Shown piece after piece: positions 12,001 through 18,995 of a stretch of DNA of 64,000 nt (positions are counted from its first letter, which is position 1; each line of letters starts with the position of its first letter). The notes under the pieces are model-generated. The model had not been told where the DNA came from and made no database searches. It saw only the letters and a program-made list of their open reading frames with translations. The stretch is taken from the NCBI GenBank assembly GCA_020912385.1, contig CP087213.1, forward strand, positions 248,001 to 312,000, in the 5' to 3' direction. The translations under genes were made by a program, and so were the position numbers. The stretch is from Neofusicoccum parvum. Its lineage: Eukaryota > Ascomycota > Dothideomycetes > Botryosphaeriales > Botryosphaeriaceae.

Positions 12001-15000
12001 TGGTCCAACCTGCGACGCTCCATCTCCTCGCGAGCGGCCAATTCTCTCGCGGCGGCAGCCTGCGCAGCCTCGGCACGCTCGCGCAGGATACGTTCGGTCT
12101 CCCGATCAAGATTTGCCTTTTCTTCTGCTTCCTGCCTTGCGCGCTCCCTGGCTTGAGCAGCTTCAGCCTCACGCCTAGCAGCTGCTTCACGTTCAGCCTG
12201 CTCCTGCTGACGGCGCTCCTGCAGGCGCGCTTCTTCTTCAACACGGCGCATCCTCTCATACTCGCGTTGTGTCTCGAGTTCGCGCTCGCGTTCAATTTCC
12301 CGCTCCCGCTCTCGTTGAAATTCACGTTCGCGTTCGCGCTCACGCTCCCTCTCACGATCGGCCCGCTCATCTTCCTTCCGCTTCAGATCCTTCCGCCTCT
12401 CCTTGTCGTCCTTCGCTTTCTGATCCTTTGTCAACTCGAAGCGGACAGAGGAAGGCGAGCTGACTCTTTTGGAAGAGGTAGAGCGAGTAGGCGAGCTGGT
12501 CCTCCTCTTCGATGCGGTTGACGAGGACCCACTGTGTGTCGCAGCAATGACACCGGCAGTTGCAGCAGCTGCAACGCCTGCGATGGCGAGGTCTCGCTTG
12601 GTCGAATCACGCTTGGTGGAGCTCAGGGTGGGTGACGAATTGCCCCGCCTGGGGGGCATCGGAGGCCGCTGCTCGAATTCGGAATGCCCAGGATGACCCG
12701 GGAAGGTTGTCGTAGGGGCTTTGCTTCCTGTACTTGCAGAGAATACCGGGGGACCAGAAGGCGCTGTGTATGCGGGAGTTGGCGCATAAGCGGCTTGAGA
12801 AGTATAGACGGCGTTAGAAACTGGCATGACGGGTTGAGGTTGCTGGAGAGGAACAGGTTCTGGCCGGGACGTCATCAAAGGCTGGCCGTACTGGCCCTGC
12901 TGTTGGGAGGTAATCGAGGCCGAACGGCGAACAGCCTCAAAGGCAGTAGGATCGGAAGTGGCCACGGGATAGACCGTCTGCAGTGTAGGAACGCTGCTGG
13001 CGCTGCTCCTGCCATTATCAGCCGCGGCACCAAAAAGGCCTGCACCAGCAAGGCCCGCGCCAGCAAGGCCTGCGCCAGCTCTCAGGCTGTCTTGAGATTT
13101 GTGCTTCTGTCTCTCCTTCTTGCTTCCCCATCGCCAGTTCCATTTGTTCGTGCCAGAGGCGTCAGATCTCAGACTCTCGACGCTCTTGCGGCCCCTGGGG
13201 CCGAAGTCTCCGAAAGCAAGACCGGAGTCCAGGCTTGAAGTGTCGCTTTCATCATCCGACGCCGATTCCCAGCCCTCTTCATCAGAGCTCGAACCGACAA
13301 AAGAGCCAGGCATGCGAGTACGATCGCTGGAGTGCCTGGCGCCATTGAGCCTGGCCCTGTTCTCTCGCACGGCAACGACCTCTGGCTTGCGCTTGCCCTG
13401 GTGCTTGTCACGACCTTGAGCAACAGCCAGAGCTGCAGCTGTAGCGCCAAGGCCGACGAGTGCTGCATTCAGCTTCTCATCAGAATCTCTGCGCTTCTTG
13501 CGACCGCTGCCGCGCCGAGAGAGCGTGCTACTACGTCTTGAAAGCGTGCTACCCCCGAAGGCAAGTCCGGAGTCGGAGGATGAAGAAGACGAGTTGCCAA
13601 AGTTGAAGAAGCCCTTCTTCTTCTTAGCATGAGTCTTGTGGCGTTTAGTCGACGAAGGGCCAGAAGAAAAGATGCCGCCAAGCACACTGCCTGTAGGCTC
13701 CCTCGACGACCGATGAGACCGCCTATCGTCATTACGGGATGCTGAAGAAATTACGGAGTGACGAGAGCTGTGGCGATGGTCCTTCTCCCCTACGCCAAAG
13801 AAGGATGAAGAACCAGAAGGCTCCTCAGTGTGGTGTCTCCGGACGACATAACCAGGACGAGGAGACTTGGAACGGCTCCGGCTTCGATGCCTCACGGCTG
13901 CTCCAGCAACGCCTGCACCAAGAGCTGCGCCAGCAGCGGCGGTGAGGAGACCGCTCTTCCTGTCCCTTGAACGTGACCGAGATTCCGAGTGGCGATGAAC
14001 AACCTTGTAGTCCCTCTTCTCGCTGGTGTAGCCTCGGCTCATGCGGGAGTCCCTCGATCTGCTTCGCTGGCGAACGACACCACGAGACGTGACACTACGC
14101 CTATCGGAGGCGACGCTACGCCTATCTCTCGAGCGACTTCTGCTCCGGGCACCCAGAGAGGAACGAGAGGAGCGGTGTCGCCGACCAGACTTGGCGCTGT
14201 AGGTGTCATCGAAGTCCTGGTTTTGCCACCACAAAGCCTTGCCAACCTTCGCAATGCCATACCCAGCAAGACCCTTGGCCACCCAGGAGTGGCTCTTGCT
14301 CTTCCTCTCATCGTCCGAGGAGGAGTAGCGGTAGCGAGATTCCTTGTCCACACGCGAGTGACGCAGGGAGCCACTCGAGCGCCGATGAGGATGCGAGTGA
14401 TGCTTGCGGGGTGCCATGGTCGGGGGTTCATTGGGATCAAAGCAGTGCCGGCAGACACCGATGTATTCGGTATATTCTTCCATCTTCCTGACATCTTCAT
14501 AGTCCTTCCACCAATCGACCAGCTTGTCCACAGGGCCGCGTTGTCTGTGCTGCATGCCCATACCAAGGCCGGAGTAGCTCGGAGGCTGCGAAGGGTAGTA
14601 GGCGCCATTTTGCGGAACGGAGGAATGTTGATGATGAGCGTGATGTTCGTGGAGGCCGTAAGCGCCAGCCGCCAAGCCAGCCGCGCCCGCCGCGTAGAGA
14701 CCTGTGTTAGAATGGGAGGAGTGCTTACCTGATTTGCTGGGCTTACTGGTGGTGGACTGGGCGTAACCTCCAAGAACAGGCTCCGAGGTGGTATGCGTGT
14801 AAGTGGTGGTTCCAGCCGTTGACGCTGGCGCATAAACGTAAGAATCGCCAACTTGCTGGCTGGAACCCTGTTGGTAGAATGAAGTACTGTTGGAGCTTTG
14901 TTGTACAGAGCTGGTGTGGTGAGAGCTACTTCCGTGGTGTGAGCTGCTCGAATCGTGACCCAGAGCGTAGCCCAGGGCCGCTCCTCCAGCGGCGGCGGCA

Positions 15001-16130
15001 GCGGTGGACGTTTTGCCGTACTTTTCCTGGGGCCGAGGCGGCTTGGCCGGAGGTTCTTCCACAAAGCCGCCTGGCATGGATTGTGGCCTGGGAGGCTTGG
15101 TGGGTGGTCTCTCGCCGTTGGTCGCGGAAGTCTGTGAGCTGATTCCGTAGTAGTCGGCCGCTGCGCCGTGGCCAGTCTCGGCAGGAGGGTTTGCAACAGC
15201 AGATGCGGACATTAGGTGAGGTTCGGCGCCAACGACGACGTCAGGGCGTATGCCTGGCTGATAATGGACGGATTGCCCTTGGTCACCGTAGTAGTCGGAA
15301 GCAAGCCCAGCCTCACCTTGCGCATTGAGAGGCGGGCGGTATGGCGCAGAGAATTGGGTGGGAGTCTGGCCAGGAAATTGGTTTGCTACATGCGCATCCA
15401 TGCGCTCATAGTCGTGCGGTGTTTGGACAGTGTTTGGGGCGCCATACTGACTGCCGTACTGCGAGATGGACGGGCTGGCCATTGGAAGCTCGTAAGCGCC
15501 AGTGCCGTGGGCGGAGATGTCTCCAGCTCTCGGACGCGCTGGCTCGTCCACGATCTCCGAGAGCTTGCTGCCACTCCGGGTGCGCGTCTTGGACTTCTTC
15601 CCAGATTCGTCCTTGTCCTTGTCCCGTTTATCCTTGCTGTCCTTCGAGTCCTTCTTGTCCTTCTTCTTGTGTTCGCGATCGCCTTCCTTGCGGTCTCGCT
15701 TGCGATCGCGGCTGGACGAGCGGTCGCGCCGGCGCTCGGAGCGCTCTGAGCGAAGATCGTCGTCACGGTGTCTCTCGGATCGCGTGGAGCGGGAGTCGTC
15801 GTCGCGACGCTTCTCCGAGCGCACGGAGCGAAGGTCGTCATCGTCGAGGCCGCTGCGCGAAGGGGCGGTTCTCTCGGATCGAAGGTCGTAGTCCCGAGCA
15901 GTAGCAAAGGTGCCAATTGACGAGACGGAGGGAGGCGGCGGGTAGCTCGCACTGCGGGATGACAGGGTCGGCGGGTAGTCGCTGCGGTCCTCGACGCGGG
16001 AGGAAGGGTTGCGCGAGGTGGCGGACGACACTATGGACTCAGCGCGGCGGCGCGACGACGAAGAGCCATGCTCTTTGCGGCGGGAGTCGTGCGACGAGGC
16101 GTCGCTCTTGCCAGTGATCTTGCTCCACAT
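1..16130 (-). CDS. Giant involucrin-repeat / leashin (LAH)-like protein, 3' end outside window
   Basis: The start codon at 16130 opens a frame that I checked at eight widely spaced places and that stays in the same phase to position 3: 5376 codons, no intron needed, no stop seen. N-terminus: Ser/Arg and Asp-Arg-Ser repeats (15690-15880). A conserved-looking block at 14400-14540 (VDWWKDYEDVRKMEEYTEY followed by GVCRHCFDP) is the best non-repetitive landmark. Then come several Gly/Ala-rich hydrophobic segments, a long Glu/Arg-rich helix (11830-12420), tandem Lys-His-Arg modules (8400-9100), and acidic stretches alternating with poly-lysine modules (528-6410). Giant, repetitive, intron-poor proteins with a conserved N-terminus are annotated in fungi as involucrin repeat protein; the leashin/LAH proteins that tether Woronin bodies to the septal cortex have this architecture. 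The leashin identity is inference; the giant frame is seen directly. The C-terminus is missing, so total length is unknown. Confidence 0.85.
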   Translation of the reverse strand, partial: MWSKITGKSDASSHDSRRKEHGSSSSRRRAESIVSSATSRNPSSRVEDRSDYPPTLSSRSASYPPPPSVSSIGTFATARDYDLRSERTAPSRSGLDDDDLRSVRSEKRRDDDSRSTRSERHRDDDLRSERSERRRDRSSSRDRKRDRKEGDREHKKKDKKDSKDSKDKRDKDKDESGKKSKTRTRSGSKLSEIVDEPARPRAGDISAHGTGAYELPMASPSISQYGSQYGAPNTVQTPHDYERMDAHVANQFPGQTPTQFSAPYRPPLNAQGEAGLASDYYGDQGQSVHYQPGIRPDVVVGAEPHLMSASAVANPPAETGHGAAADYYGISSQTSATNGERPPTKPPRPQSMPGGFVEEPPAKPPRPQEKYGKTSTAAAAAGGAALGYALGHDSSSSHHGSSSHHTSSVQQSSNSTSFYQQGSSQQVGDSYVYAPASTAGTTTYTHTTSEPVLGGYAQSTTSKPSKSGKHSSHSNTGLYAAGAAGLAAGAYGLHEHHAHHQHSSVPQNGAYYPSQPPSYSGLGMGMQHRQRGPVDKLVDWWKDYEDVRKMEEYTEYIGVCRHCFDPNEPPTMAPRKHHSHPHRRSSGSLRHSRVDKESRYRYSSSDDERKSKSHSWVAKGLAGYGIAKVGKALWWQNQDFDDTYSAKSGRRHRSSRSSLGARSRSRSRDRRSVASDRRSVTSRGVVRQRSRSRDSRMSRGYTSEKRDYKVVHRHSESRSRSRDRKSGLLTAAAGAALGAGVAGAAVRHRSRSRSKSPRPGYVVRRHHTEEPSGSSSFFGVGEKDHRHSSRHSVISSASRNDDRRSHRSSREPTGSVLGGIFSSGPSSTKRHKTHAKKKKGFFNFGNSSSSSSDSGLAFGGSTLSRRSSTLSRRGSGRKKRRDSDEKLNAALVGLGATAAALAVAQGRDKHQGKRKPEVVAVRENRARLNGARHSSDRTRMPGSFVGSSSDEEGWESASDDESDTSSLDSGLAFGDFGPRGRKSVESLRSDASGTNKWNWRWGSKKERQKHKSQDSLRAGAGLAGAGLAGAGLFGAAADNGRSSASSVPTLQTVYPVATSDPTAFEAVRRSASITSQQQGQYGQPLMTSRPEPVPLQQPQPVMPVSNAVYTSQAAYAPTPAYTAPSGPPVFSASTGSKAPTTTFPGHPGHSEFEQRPPMPPRRGNSSPTLSSTKRDSTKRDLAIAGVAAAATAGVIAATHSGSSSTASKRRTSSPTRSTSSKRVSSPSSVRFELTKDQKAKDDKERRKDLKRKEDERADREREREREREREFQREREREIERERELETQREYERMRRVEEEARLQERRQQEQAEREAAARREAEAAQARERARQEAEEKANLDRETERILRERAEAAQAAAARELAAREEMERRRLDHENATRERERLEREIYEQEFNRKREEEEAARRQKEREEKLDYDIESRHRQLRERERDIVEPEEHSWKTPAVAAAAGIAAGAAVAGIAHSSKDNPFDDKHAHGDSRSSKIEYDDDHLYEDEIMDPNYFNKKDSSRTPSREREQGIARNAAKKVIEDMEKRYKDDRKQSAAEFFAPPELLDRSTPSKIDYGPDADVQVYHSPYVVTVQPPYDPQYSFTATKDGYDHKINKFGGVPTLNLIEPTPPVSLAGSTRDEHSRSPSPAIPSHTDDSGSPTSTRASERDKEREREEKQRKRTSVTWGADETFHYEAQTPESFREHYMSEHDMKRHLPDDWVLQGNQSYTDQHSYQGNDEIVVERDSPRSGKERVSYRPEPEERNRGWGPETESPVEEIKRFEDDGRQVIDSTSPEHTPTIVTPSEEQAKPYHSPFFESVSDFQGYDVSPGAEAERQRGQRGYVEGEIVDEPEEIVLSKPRETEPHMPGGWDDDEPQREAESAWAEPKLSKKEQKKREKASKRASLDAQAEAARLAEDVASSTGSLRDLDKEARREPEPKVEEPAWEPPLTKKEKKKREKEAARRASLEAEAAAVAGVESPREEPVVQPEAEWEPPLSKKEQKKRDKAAKRASLDRQDSSSLPSTPAEEPKAEDLWEDAPSSKKDKKKKKRDSVDRDPRDIEPSFAYPSPPGEKDRESSRDAKSDYGVPPSRMPDVSDDKSRRRSMDAGNHSSSAVPLSFAAAAGILAGGLSDSKRKEPEVDPLYAATSPSHQMPRAPSPPSTSAPYPDYSNGHHASGAPYPPAWPSTYSQAESPARSIPSTAFHDYDELADAKQPSKKSKRRSRLGTGSAGPGSPLRTELAFDDYIGMDAAAAAAAATAGRGLSKTSSESFDAANVPLPENESPPFSPSGDKSSKGKKHYVYDEPEEFPISTGIDLPTDPYGPPYPRDEARHSPDQEEDRSKYYPERGYAWEEEGERKKHRHHHRHGSEDRDTRSIASDERDSEGRRKHRHHRRRESERSDNTHDDTRSIVSGESYDADGHRKHKHRKHRSTGDDDTRSVVSEFRDDEEDERRKHKHRRSKRESEIFDDSLRDRDARSEPGDILDREDPEKRKHKRRSKREGDFDDTASVVSSPAKYYEDDKKKDKEKEKKGIFSSIFGKSKESLVDTSSSKSHDKSRDDDDGEEHKHRRRKHRSSTHGSSYGSDDDSRSVVSASGRREKRHSSSRDDSGMDYSRHYKVHTTSSERLSTSSSRRLSDDLSAPVFSLDDSHPLSFNNVDTASAIDDNENHLLNDSVYSKDDTTIGTNLDNGSKRHSYNGESFLGHRARGSEERMPPLPTTNVQVSPAHFEHHDELEEAVPIFTALPRSRSNSPTEVGSAADLPALPGSRPGSPDVTSTPNLLTKDKRSAPSLQNMRKTSATAVPLSFRGFGSPRVGSDVGTTTPSGRPASSTSIPIPFLAHHGRRASTGAHTPAVTPSRSPVSPQHPPATDPSASSSSTWTPPLPAPSLTTSPVRHKKVPSTEFKGGTFRPLYLVERNASRRRGSAPNADAEPELLPMLPSSRSPSVSQDSSEEWASAVEDNNDDDDSFASAGASGYASATEGVEEQPRDLRNAGLRIDTGASMAQADLLDSQQSTPRAGAFGLGVKDQDVDVPARAAERLVEVEREEKEREQEKERGMSVGEIAAAAVVGGAVGLAAREALKRRDDKDDREFRPDGEHEVVLPTAVEEPVEKQVAAAPLTLTDEPTMGGAERGLSVEPAPQALGHDHSIPATAAMDTESSTRSAAFEEPTSVTPAIPVEEIPTTPTTAINEPSSTSLPAPAEEPTSNIFDDFMGGEPDNDAIEEARLAAEAEERQRELEQDGPSTPTRPALLSRTSSKKSKKAKKKAEKLGTVSPPEGGEATELSREEVREKTRRDTEEAIEGWFVDEPAEAAPPLQEELPTKKDDEKAESVAVAAEVPSVLLERKGSKKKVKKGKKSKSGSVSELVTPTEVSAESSGEVAVPETTQSQGPERAVEMAAQPPLPDLSDVARQREAEPASTTEQTVERAPVTFEEDATPQVAESALETAQEPVSVIPEADPEAEFAPVTSSKKKKKGKKGKSGSTSEVVAPAEPAAPVVEEAPIDVGPEVENRAGLEATVSEHVQSKDADREIEMDTQHAPPSDEVGKSFTAQPSTEPITTLEEDTTPRTITEQTPVFEGETMQEPAPLITDADPEAEFAPVVSSKKKKKGKKGKKSGSGSGSGFATPVEEVVAPVETVDEAKSVEPAITHEVDQPAGSSFLEDSQNVLAPENFVDTHDFETPTAKETADIETPTVVATDVPVVPVVDELGVHGVLEEGADVGTVQPADHQEQQPAHQPFIDPSTNLEEPATVSEEPASLGLTSVEPPTETPEADPEAEFVAVPAKKKKKGKKGRKSVAESPPDESIPDVSNATATSREIEERPAITEIPTEVVSGQPVVADTPAHIVPEVSTIAEQDHSSLPAAVPLSNLEDDLDLAQPEAEEHFDVPKQTDVPEQFVAPEQTDAKTLEADPEDEFSVVPSKKKKKSKGKNKQQQDEFASETTAPMPVEEVQEKHHVTADAVPLLEGHDGNLVEQDASAAVPMAEDERQEFKEAEEAMKIEPEAFVQEKEELATDKAPESVLPAAASETVPELSNEPQSPVARDEVREPSVALPEETITTATVPDAQPEEDTWAFQPKKKKGKKGKKAKSGQSSVDFTEPSTPTEPIAAAPELSRDAGVLETTDFSSAPEVPSAEAMETALSTGELPETTMASMGYPAGERVEKEMPVAEILPNQDRSTMEEPTNTEEPTPIPHLEPTEDVMPNLRGPDSGETKSSNTEEGPESTLKSSTAEEEAPILQSSATEEPNLSSETSVPEQSRDISLEEPQQPVEPEVLKDAFSEQSVLPIEEIASSAPEAQPEDEWAVPSKGKKKGKKKKRASTTQSPAQVESPAPGSPKLQASTTEDIAVVAPSTQEESTITVDLTQPAAETFGNTREITSAATDQPANVTDDLRGSATPVADPTAAVSEENPSNPAANESREETPPYAGEWELPTQKKKAGKKGKKRGGSTGQDHLQVEEGVSTDAQIANSASLFPDDAAVVPVPDVVDAADARTEDPVASSAHHRPLTPPPQSALAEDTPASGLEHSLEQQREEPLQIAEQPLVEEQQVEQQVEQPVATETAVAEDESSFMPPKKNKKGKKGKKQDSTSSTPKEIEQVPETIVDPTTDSHAVESVEPELPQVETPAEELAIASTGLADPIAPAEAGEDEWAMPVKKKKGKKGKKGFADVVEEAVQAKEPSTIPFAQHMPEHPLESDVKIDDDNTSKSLDVPDVPGQEVSQGLSEDQPVGAAEAMDVVVPIPEESSSREVPEAGQVTETVSVNDVAEEKASIEPIPEQAKEADVDDIWAAPTTKKSKKKKGKQMSVEEPWTPVETIEPAVAGEEVSAPPVEGSREIDPVVEAPAEIVSEMQPEIVSESQPEPGFETAPADAGEANAEDEWAAATSSKKKKKKGKKGKQDSISETPPNEERKVDEEQAPETEHQLDVEPVAGELVERTVDEVPVLDEPVETTVVEEPASAPVVEEARSIEEPTGTPIVTEPVVTEVPSVDTPQEAGEDEWALPAKKKKKGKKGKQASIPSTPPVIEEPVPIVEEPAPATEEPVPKVEDTQDDKLQLTEEPKSLGDSEELKDIPTAVELVKEESSLPIESEAQRNVEETPTITEPAAVEIPVSENVPAVQQAPEEAKPDDTWEAFSSKKKGKKGKKGKQQSISTPPIEVSEMQQELDPANGTQRELSVEDTPKEEQIAPTEADPTEEFSMPVSKKDKKKKKKAAAAAAQLDDTPVAETSSPTDETPAQATPIVEDAPRPEAEREHSKPAFSFADAAGVLAAGVADSRGKEAEPEGLSATPISSLKIDNGGAKDEEVLRPDHTAVETELPGVPKEPPFDSAAGDVAVPETVVQNASITDSAKDIPAPGSTELTREFPESKGKSTASVPKSLGFAAAGGILAD
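528..6410 (-). repeat. Array of about 16 Lys-rich modules inside the giant protein gene
   Basis: Sixteen blocks encoding an acidic lead, then an aromatic residue and a lysine cluster (pattern D/E-E-W or F-x4 followed by KKKKKGKKGK) recur at roughly 528, 730, 1130, 1480, 1765, 2170, 2410, 2830, 3215, 3905, 4375, 4785, 5320, 5725, 6090 and 6360. Spacing is irregular, 200-690 bp. Linkers are Glu/Pro/Val/Thr-rich. The modules explain the repeated pyrimidine-rich (cccttctt) blocks on the plus strand. Lysines are mostly AAG. Confidence 0.85.
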
Positions 16131-16900
16131 GGTTGCTCGCGCGCGGCGATGGAGCTGCGATGATGAAGTGGCGAGGGGGTCTATGCGGAAATGGAATGAA
16201 TTATTCTGGTCTGGGTATTGGGTGCTGCTTTGGGTATCAGGCTTCAGGTCGTAAGTCGTAAGTCATGATATGGTACAGTGCTGGGCGGAAGTCGCGTCGG
16301 GTCTGTGTCGCGGTGCAGTCGCAGTCGCCGTCGCGGGGATCGCCTCAGCTCGCGCGCCGGTGAGAAGTGCTCGGTGTGCGGTCTTGTGAGAGTCGCAGTC
16401 GTCAGCCGAGGGCGAATGAGAGCTGCAGCGCGCGGCGTGTTGTGGTTGGATGCGGGCTGGGAGCGCACAGAGCTCAGATCGCCAGCTCAGAGCGGGTCGT
16501 TGATCACATTACGGCCCAGCCACCGAATTAAAATCCGGAGAGCCGCACCATCACGAAAATCCACACGTGAAATCCTGATTCATGCCCCATATCAGCCCTA
16601 CTGCTGCTCGCTGTCAAATCGCATTCAATTCATCTGTTTCGCTGTTGCGCCAAGTAGCAGAGACCCTGACGTCGTTCCCGCTCTCCCGCCCAAGCTATTG
16701 GGGTCCCAGCAACCCCTGCGCCCTCCCTTGCGTGCAGGCTTGACCGGTCAAGGCATATGTAGTAATGTACAAATTCAGAATGGTATGCCACCTCATGCCG
16801 GCCATATCAAAACGCTCCGCCATTATTGCCCAGTTGCTGCAGAAAACATGCGCCAAACGCCCGTCTAGGCTCTCGTTTGCTCCCTCCGCTCGGCCCTTCT
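16131..16900. other. Intergenic: upstream of the giant gene, downstream of RNA15
   Basis: About 770 bp between the start of the giant gene and the stop of RNA15, both on the minus strand. It must hold the promoter and 5' UTR of the giant gene and the 3' UTR of RNA15. I see no TATA element close to the start codon and no credible coding sequence. Confidence 0.6.
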
Positions 16901-17893
16901 CTAGAACCCTTGTCCCGACATGAGACGCGCCCGCAGCGCCTCGATCTGTGCCCGATCCGCGGGCGGCAATCTTGCAAGCATGTCTGGTGTCATCGCCATC
17001 ACCTGCTGGATCAACGCTTGCTGGTCCATTGGAGCTGCTTGTTGTTGCGGGGGCTGCTGCACCGGCATTGGGGGGTGTTGGTACGGGTTGCCGACCGGCG
17101 GCGTCGGTACGTTCATCGGCCCACGACCAGGCTGTTGCGGCGGGTACCCCGGGAATCCCTGAGGCGGCATGGGCGTGGAAGAGGGTGGAGGCTGTGGCGC
17201 TGCCTGCGGGATGGATGCCGTGTCGACGACGGAGGTGAGGAGGGACTGGTCAATCAGACCAAGGAGGAGCAGCGCTTGGAAGATGGCAAAGGACAGCTGC
17301 GGGGCCTGTCGGAGCAGCTCGGTGGCCTTGGCTGGATCAGTCGTGACCAAGCCCTTCATCTGCGAGAGTATGTCCAGCAATTGCGGCGGAGGTAGGGTCT
17401 GGAGCGTCTTGGAGATGGCATCGGGGCAGCTCAGGTCAGGCGGTAGATCTGCACCCGGCGGCAGAGGAGGGAGCGCGGTCGCAGACGGGGCATCTTGGCC
17501 GTTGGGCGCGGGCTGGGGTGGGTTGTAGTTGGCGGGAGCGCTGTCGCCGGCTCCATTGTCATTAGAGTAGTCGACCCTCAGCTTGCGACCCATGAGTTCG
17601 TAGTCGTTGAGGTTTCGCACAGCGGAGGCTGCGTCTTCCGCATCGGAAAACTCGGCGAAGCCAAATCCCTTGGGTCGGCCACTGTCTTTGTCGTAGACGA
17701 GTCGGAAGTTGAGGACCTGGCCGACGCGGCTGAGGGTTTCTGTGATGAGCTCTTCACTCACGCCTGCACGTAATCGACGTTAGCACGGGCGTTACCCTCG
17801 CCAGAGGTATCCATCTCGCCTCCAAAGCATGCGCGGCGTACCATATGGAATATTGCCGATGAAGACGACGCGTCCGCCCTTCTCTGGTGGCAT
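16901..17893 (-). CDS. RNA15: Cleavage stimulation factor CstF-64 / Rna15 homologue
   Basis: Two exons, 17893-17842 and 17763-16901, with a 78-bp intron (GTACGC...GTGCAG); 304 aa. The RRM starts at once: RNP2-like VVFIGN at residues 9-14 and RNP1 KGFGFAEF at 49-56. A hinge helix region (about 115-185: TLPPPQLLDILSQMKGL, then a leucine-rich stretch ending LLGLIDQSL) matches the domain that binds CstF-77/Rna14. A Pro/Gln-rich linker leads to the conserved C-terminal helical domain (about 265-304, QQVMAMTPDMLARLPP and QIEALRARL). In the family the protein binds U/GU-rich elements near the poly(A) site as part of CF IA/CstF in the nucleus. The intron splits the RRM just after RNP2. The gene is divergent from the amine oxidase gene. 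RRM, hinge and C-terminal helix together make the assignment strong. Confidence 0.93.
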
Positions 17894-18995
17894 CGTGGAA
17901 GAAGCTGCCGGCGCAGCGCGAGAAGTTTCTTCGTTCGAGACACGCGACAGGCAAGGAGGGTCGTAGCAGCACGGGGGATCGCGAGGACTGTGTGTATCGG
18001 ACGGAGCGGATAGCGAGGCGGATTCGGCGCGGGGAAGCTTTGTGTTTCGAGGTGGGCAGCTCTGGTTGTCGCGCGCGTGAGCTCCAAGAAGTGCCCAGCA
18101 GTTACGCCTGTGGTCCGTGCGCTCCGCCCGCAGTACGCGGTACCAGCCAAGCGGGTGCGCACCCGCCTTTGTTCTCTGGATTCGGCACTTTGATATCTTC
18201 GCGGAAAAGTGTTGAGAGATCCAGCCCGCGTCGTTCCAATGGCCACAGCTGGAAGTCGACTGCGGTCGATAACCCCATTGCGACTTTCTAACTAAGGCAT
18301 CGTTCCCGTTGGCGGTCGTTACGCACCTGGTAGCCCAGCCAGCAGTCCGTTCCCCCGTCGCAGGATCATCCCGTGCAGGGCTGGTTCTGCCTCGGTCGTG
18401 CTGATTACTGGCGCAGCATCTGTCCTTCGGCCTATAGCTGCAGTGGAGCCCTGTATTCCAACAACGATCAGCGTCTTGCGGGAGTGCTGTGTCGACCGAA
18501 TACGTAAGTCAATACCACGCTGCAGCGCGTAGCACTTCCTTTCTGGGAGGAGGATACACGCCGCGAGCAGCAACGCCCTCAACCACGCAGCTCCAACCGT
18601 GTGCAAGAGCGAGAACCACTCTTCGGGCTCTCTGGCAACGGGCGGTCACGCAGCAATCCATCCGGCCTCGCACGGCACCAGCAATGGCGCAGGGCCTGGT
18701 GGCCGCGGCGCCAGATCTCTCCGGGTCGGCGGCGGGCAGCCAATCAGCGGCCAGCCGCCATACCCGGACTGGCAAGTCGACGCGGCTCCGCAATCGATTG
18801 TCGACAACCACATTCCCATCCCCACTTTGCTTATCGCCCAGACAAGCGCGCTGACAGCGCTCTCGGAACCCTGCCGTCTAGCCGCCGTGCTCGGTATATA
18901 AGCCAGGGCGACGTACCGGCTCTATAGCTCGAGCCGCCACCCCTCCCCTCTCTCCGTTCCCTGCATCCCCAGAGTAGAGGAGATACCCCGCCACC
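17894..18995. other. Divergent promoter region, RNA15 / amine oxidase
   Basis: 1.1 kb between two divergent start codons. It holds the promoters of both genes; the only core element I can name is the TATA box at 18895 serving the plus-strand gene. Open frames here are short and overlap on both strands, as expected for GC-rich non-coding DNA. Confidence 0.6.
18895..18901 (+). promoter_or_regulatory. TATA box of the copper amine oxidase gene
   Basis: TATATAA about 95 bp upstream of the ATG at 18996, followed by a pyrimidine-rich leader and a good start context (GCCACCATGT). Spacing fits a normal fungal core promoter with a short 5' UTR. Confidence 0.65.
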
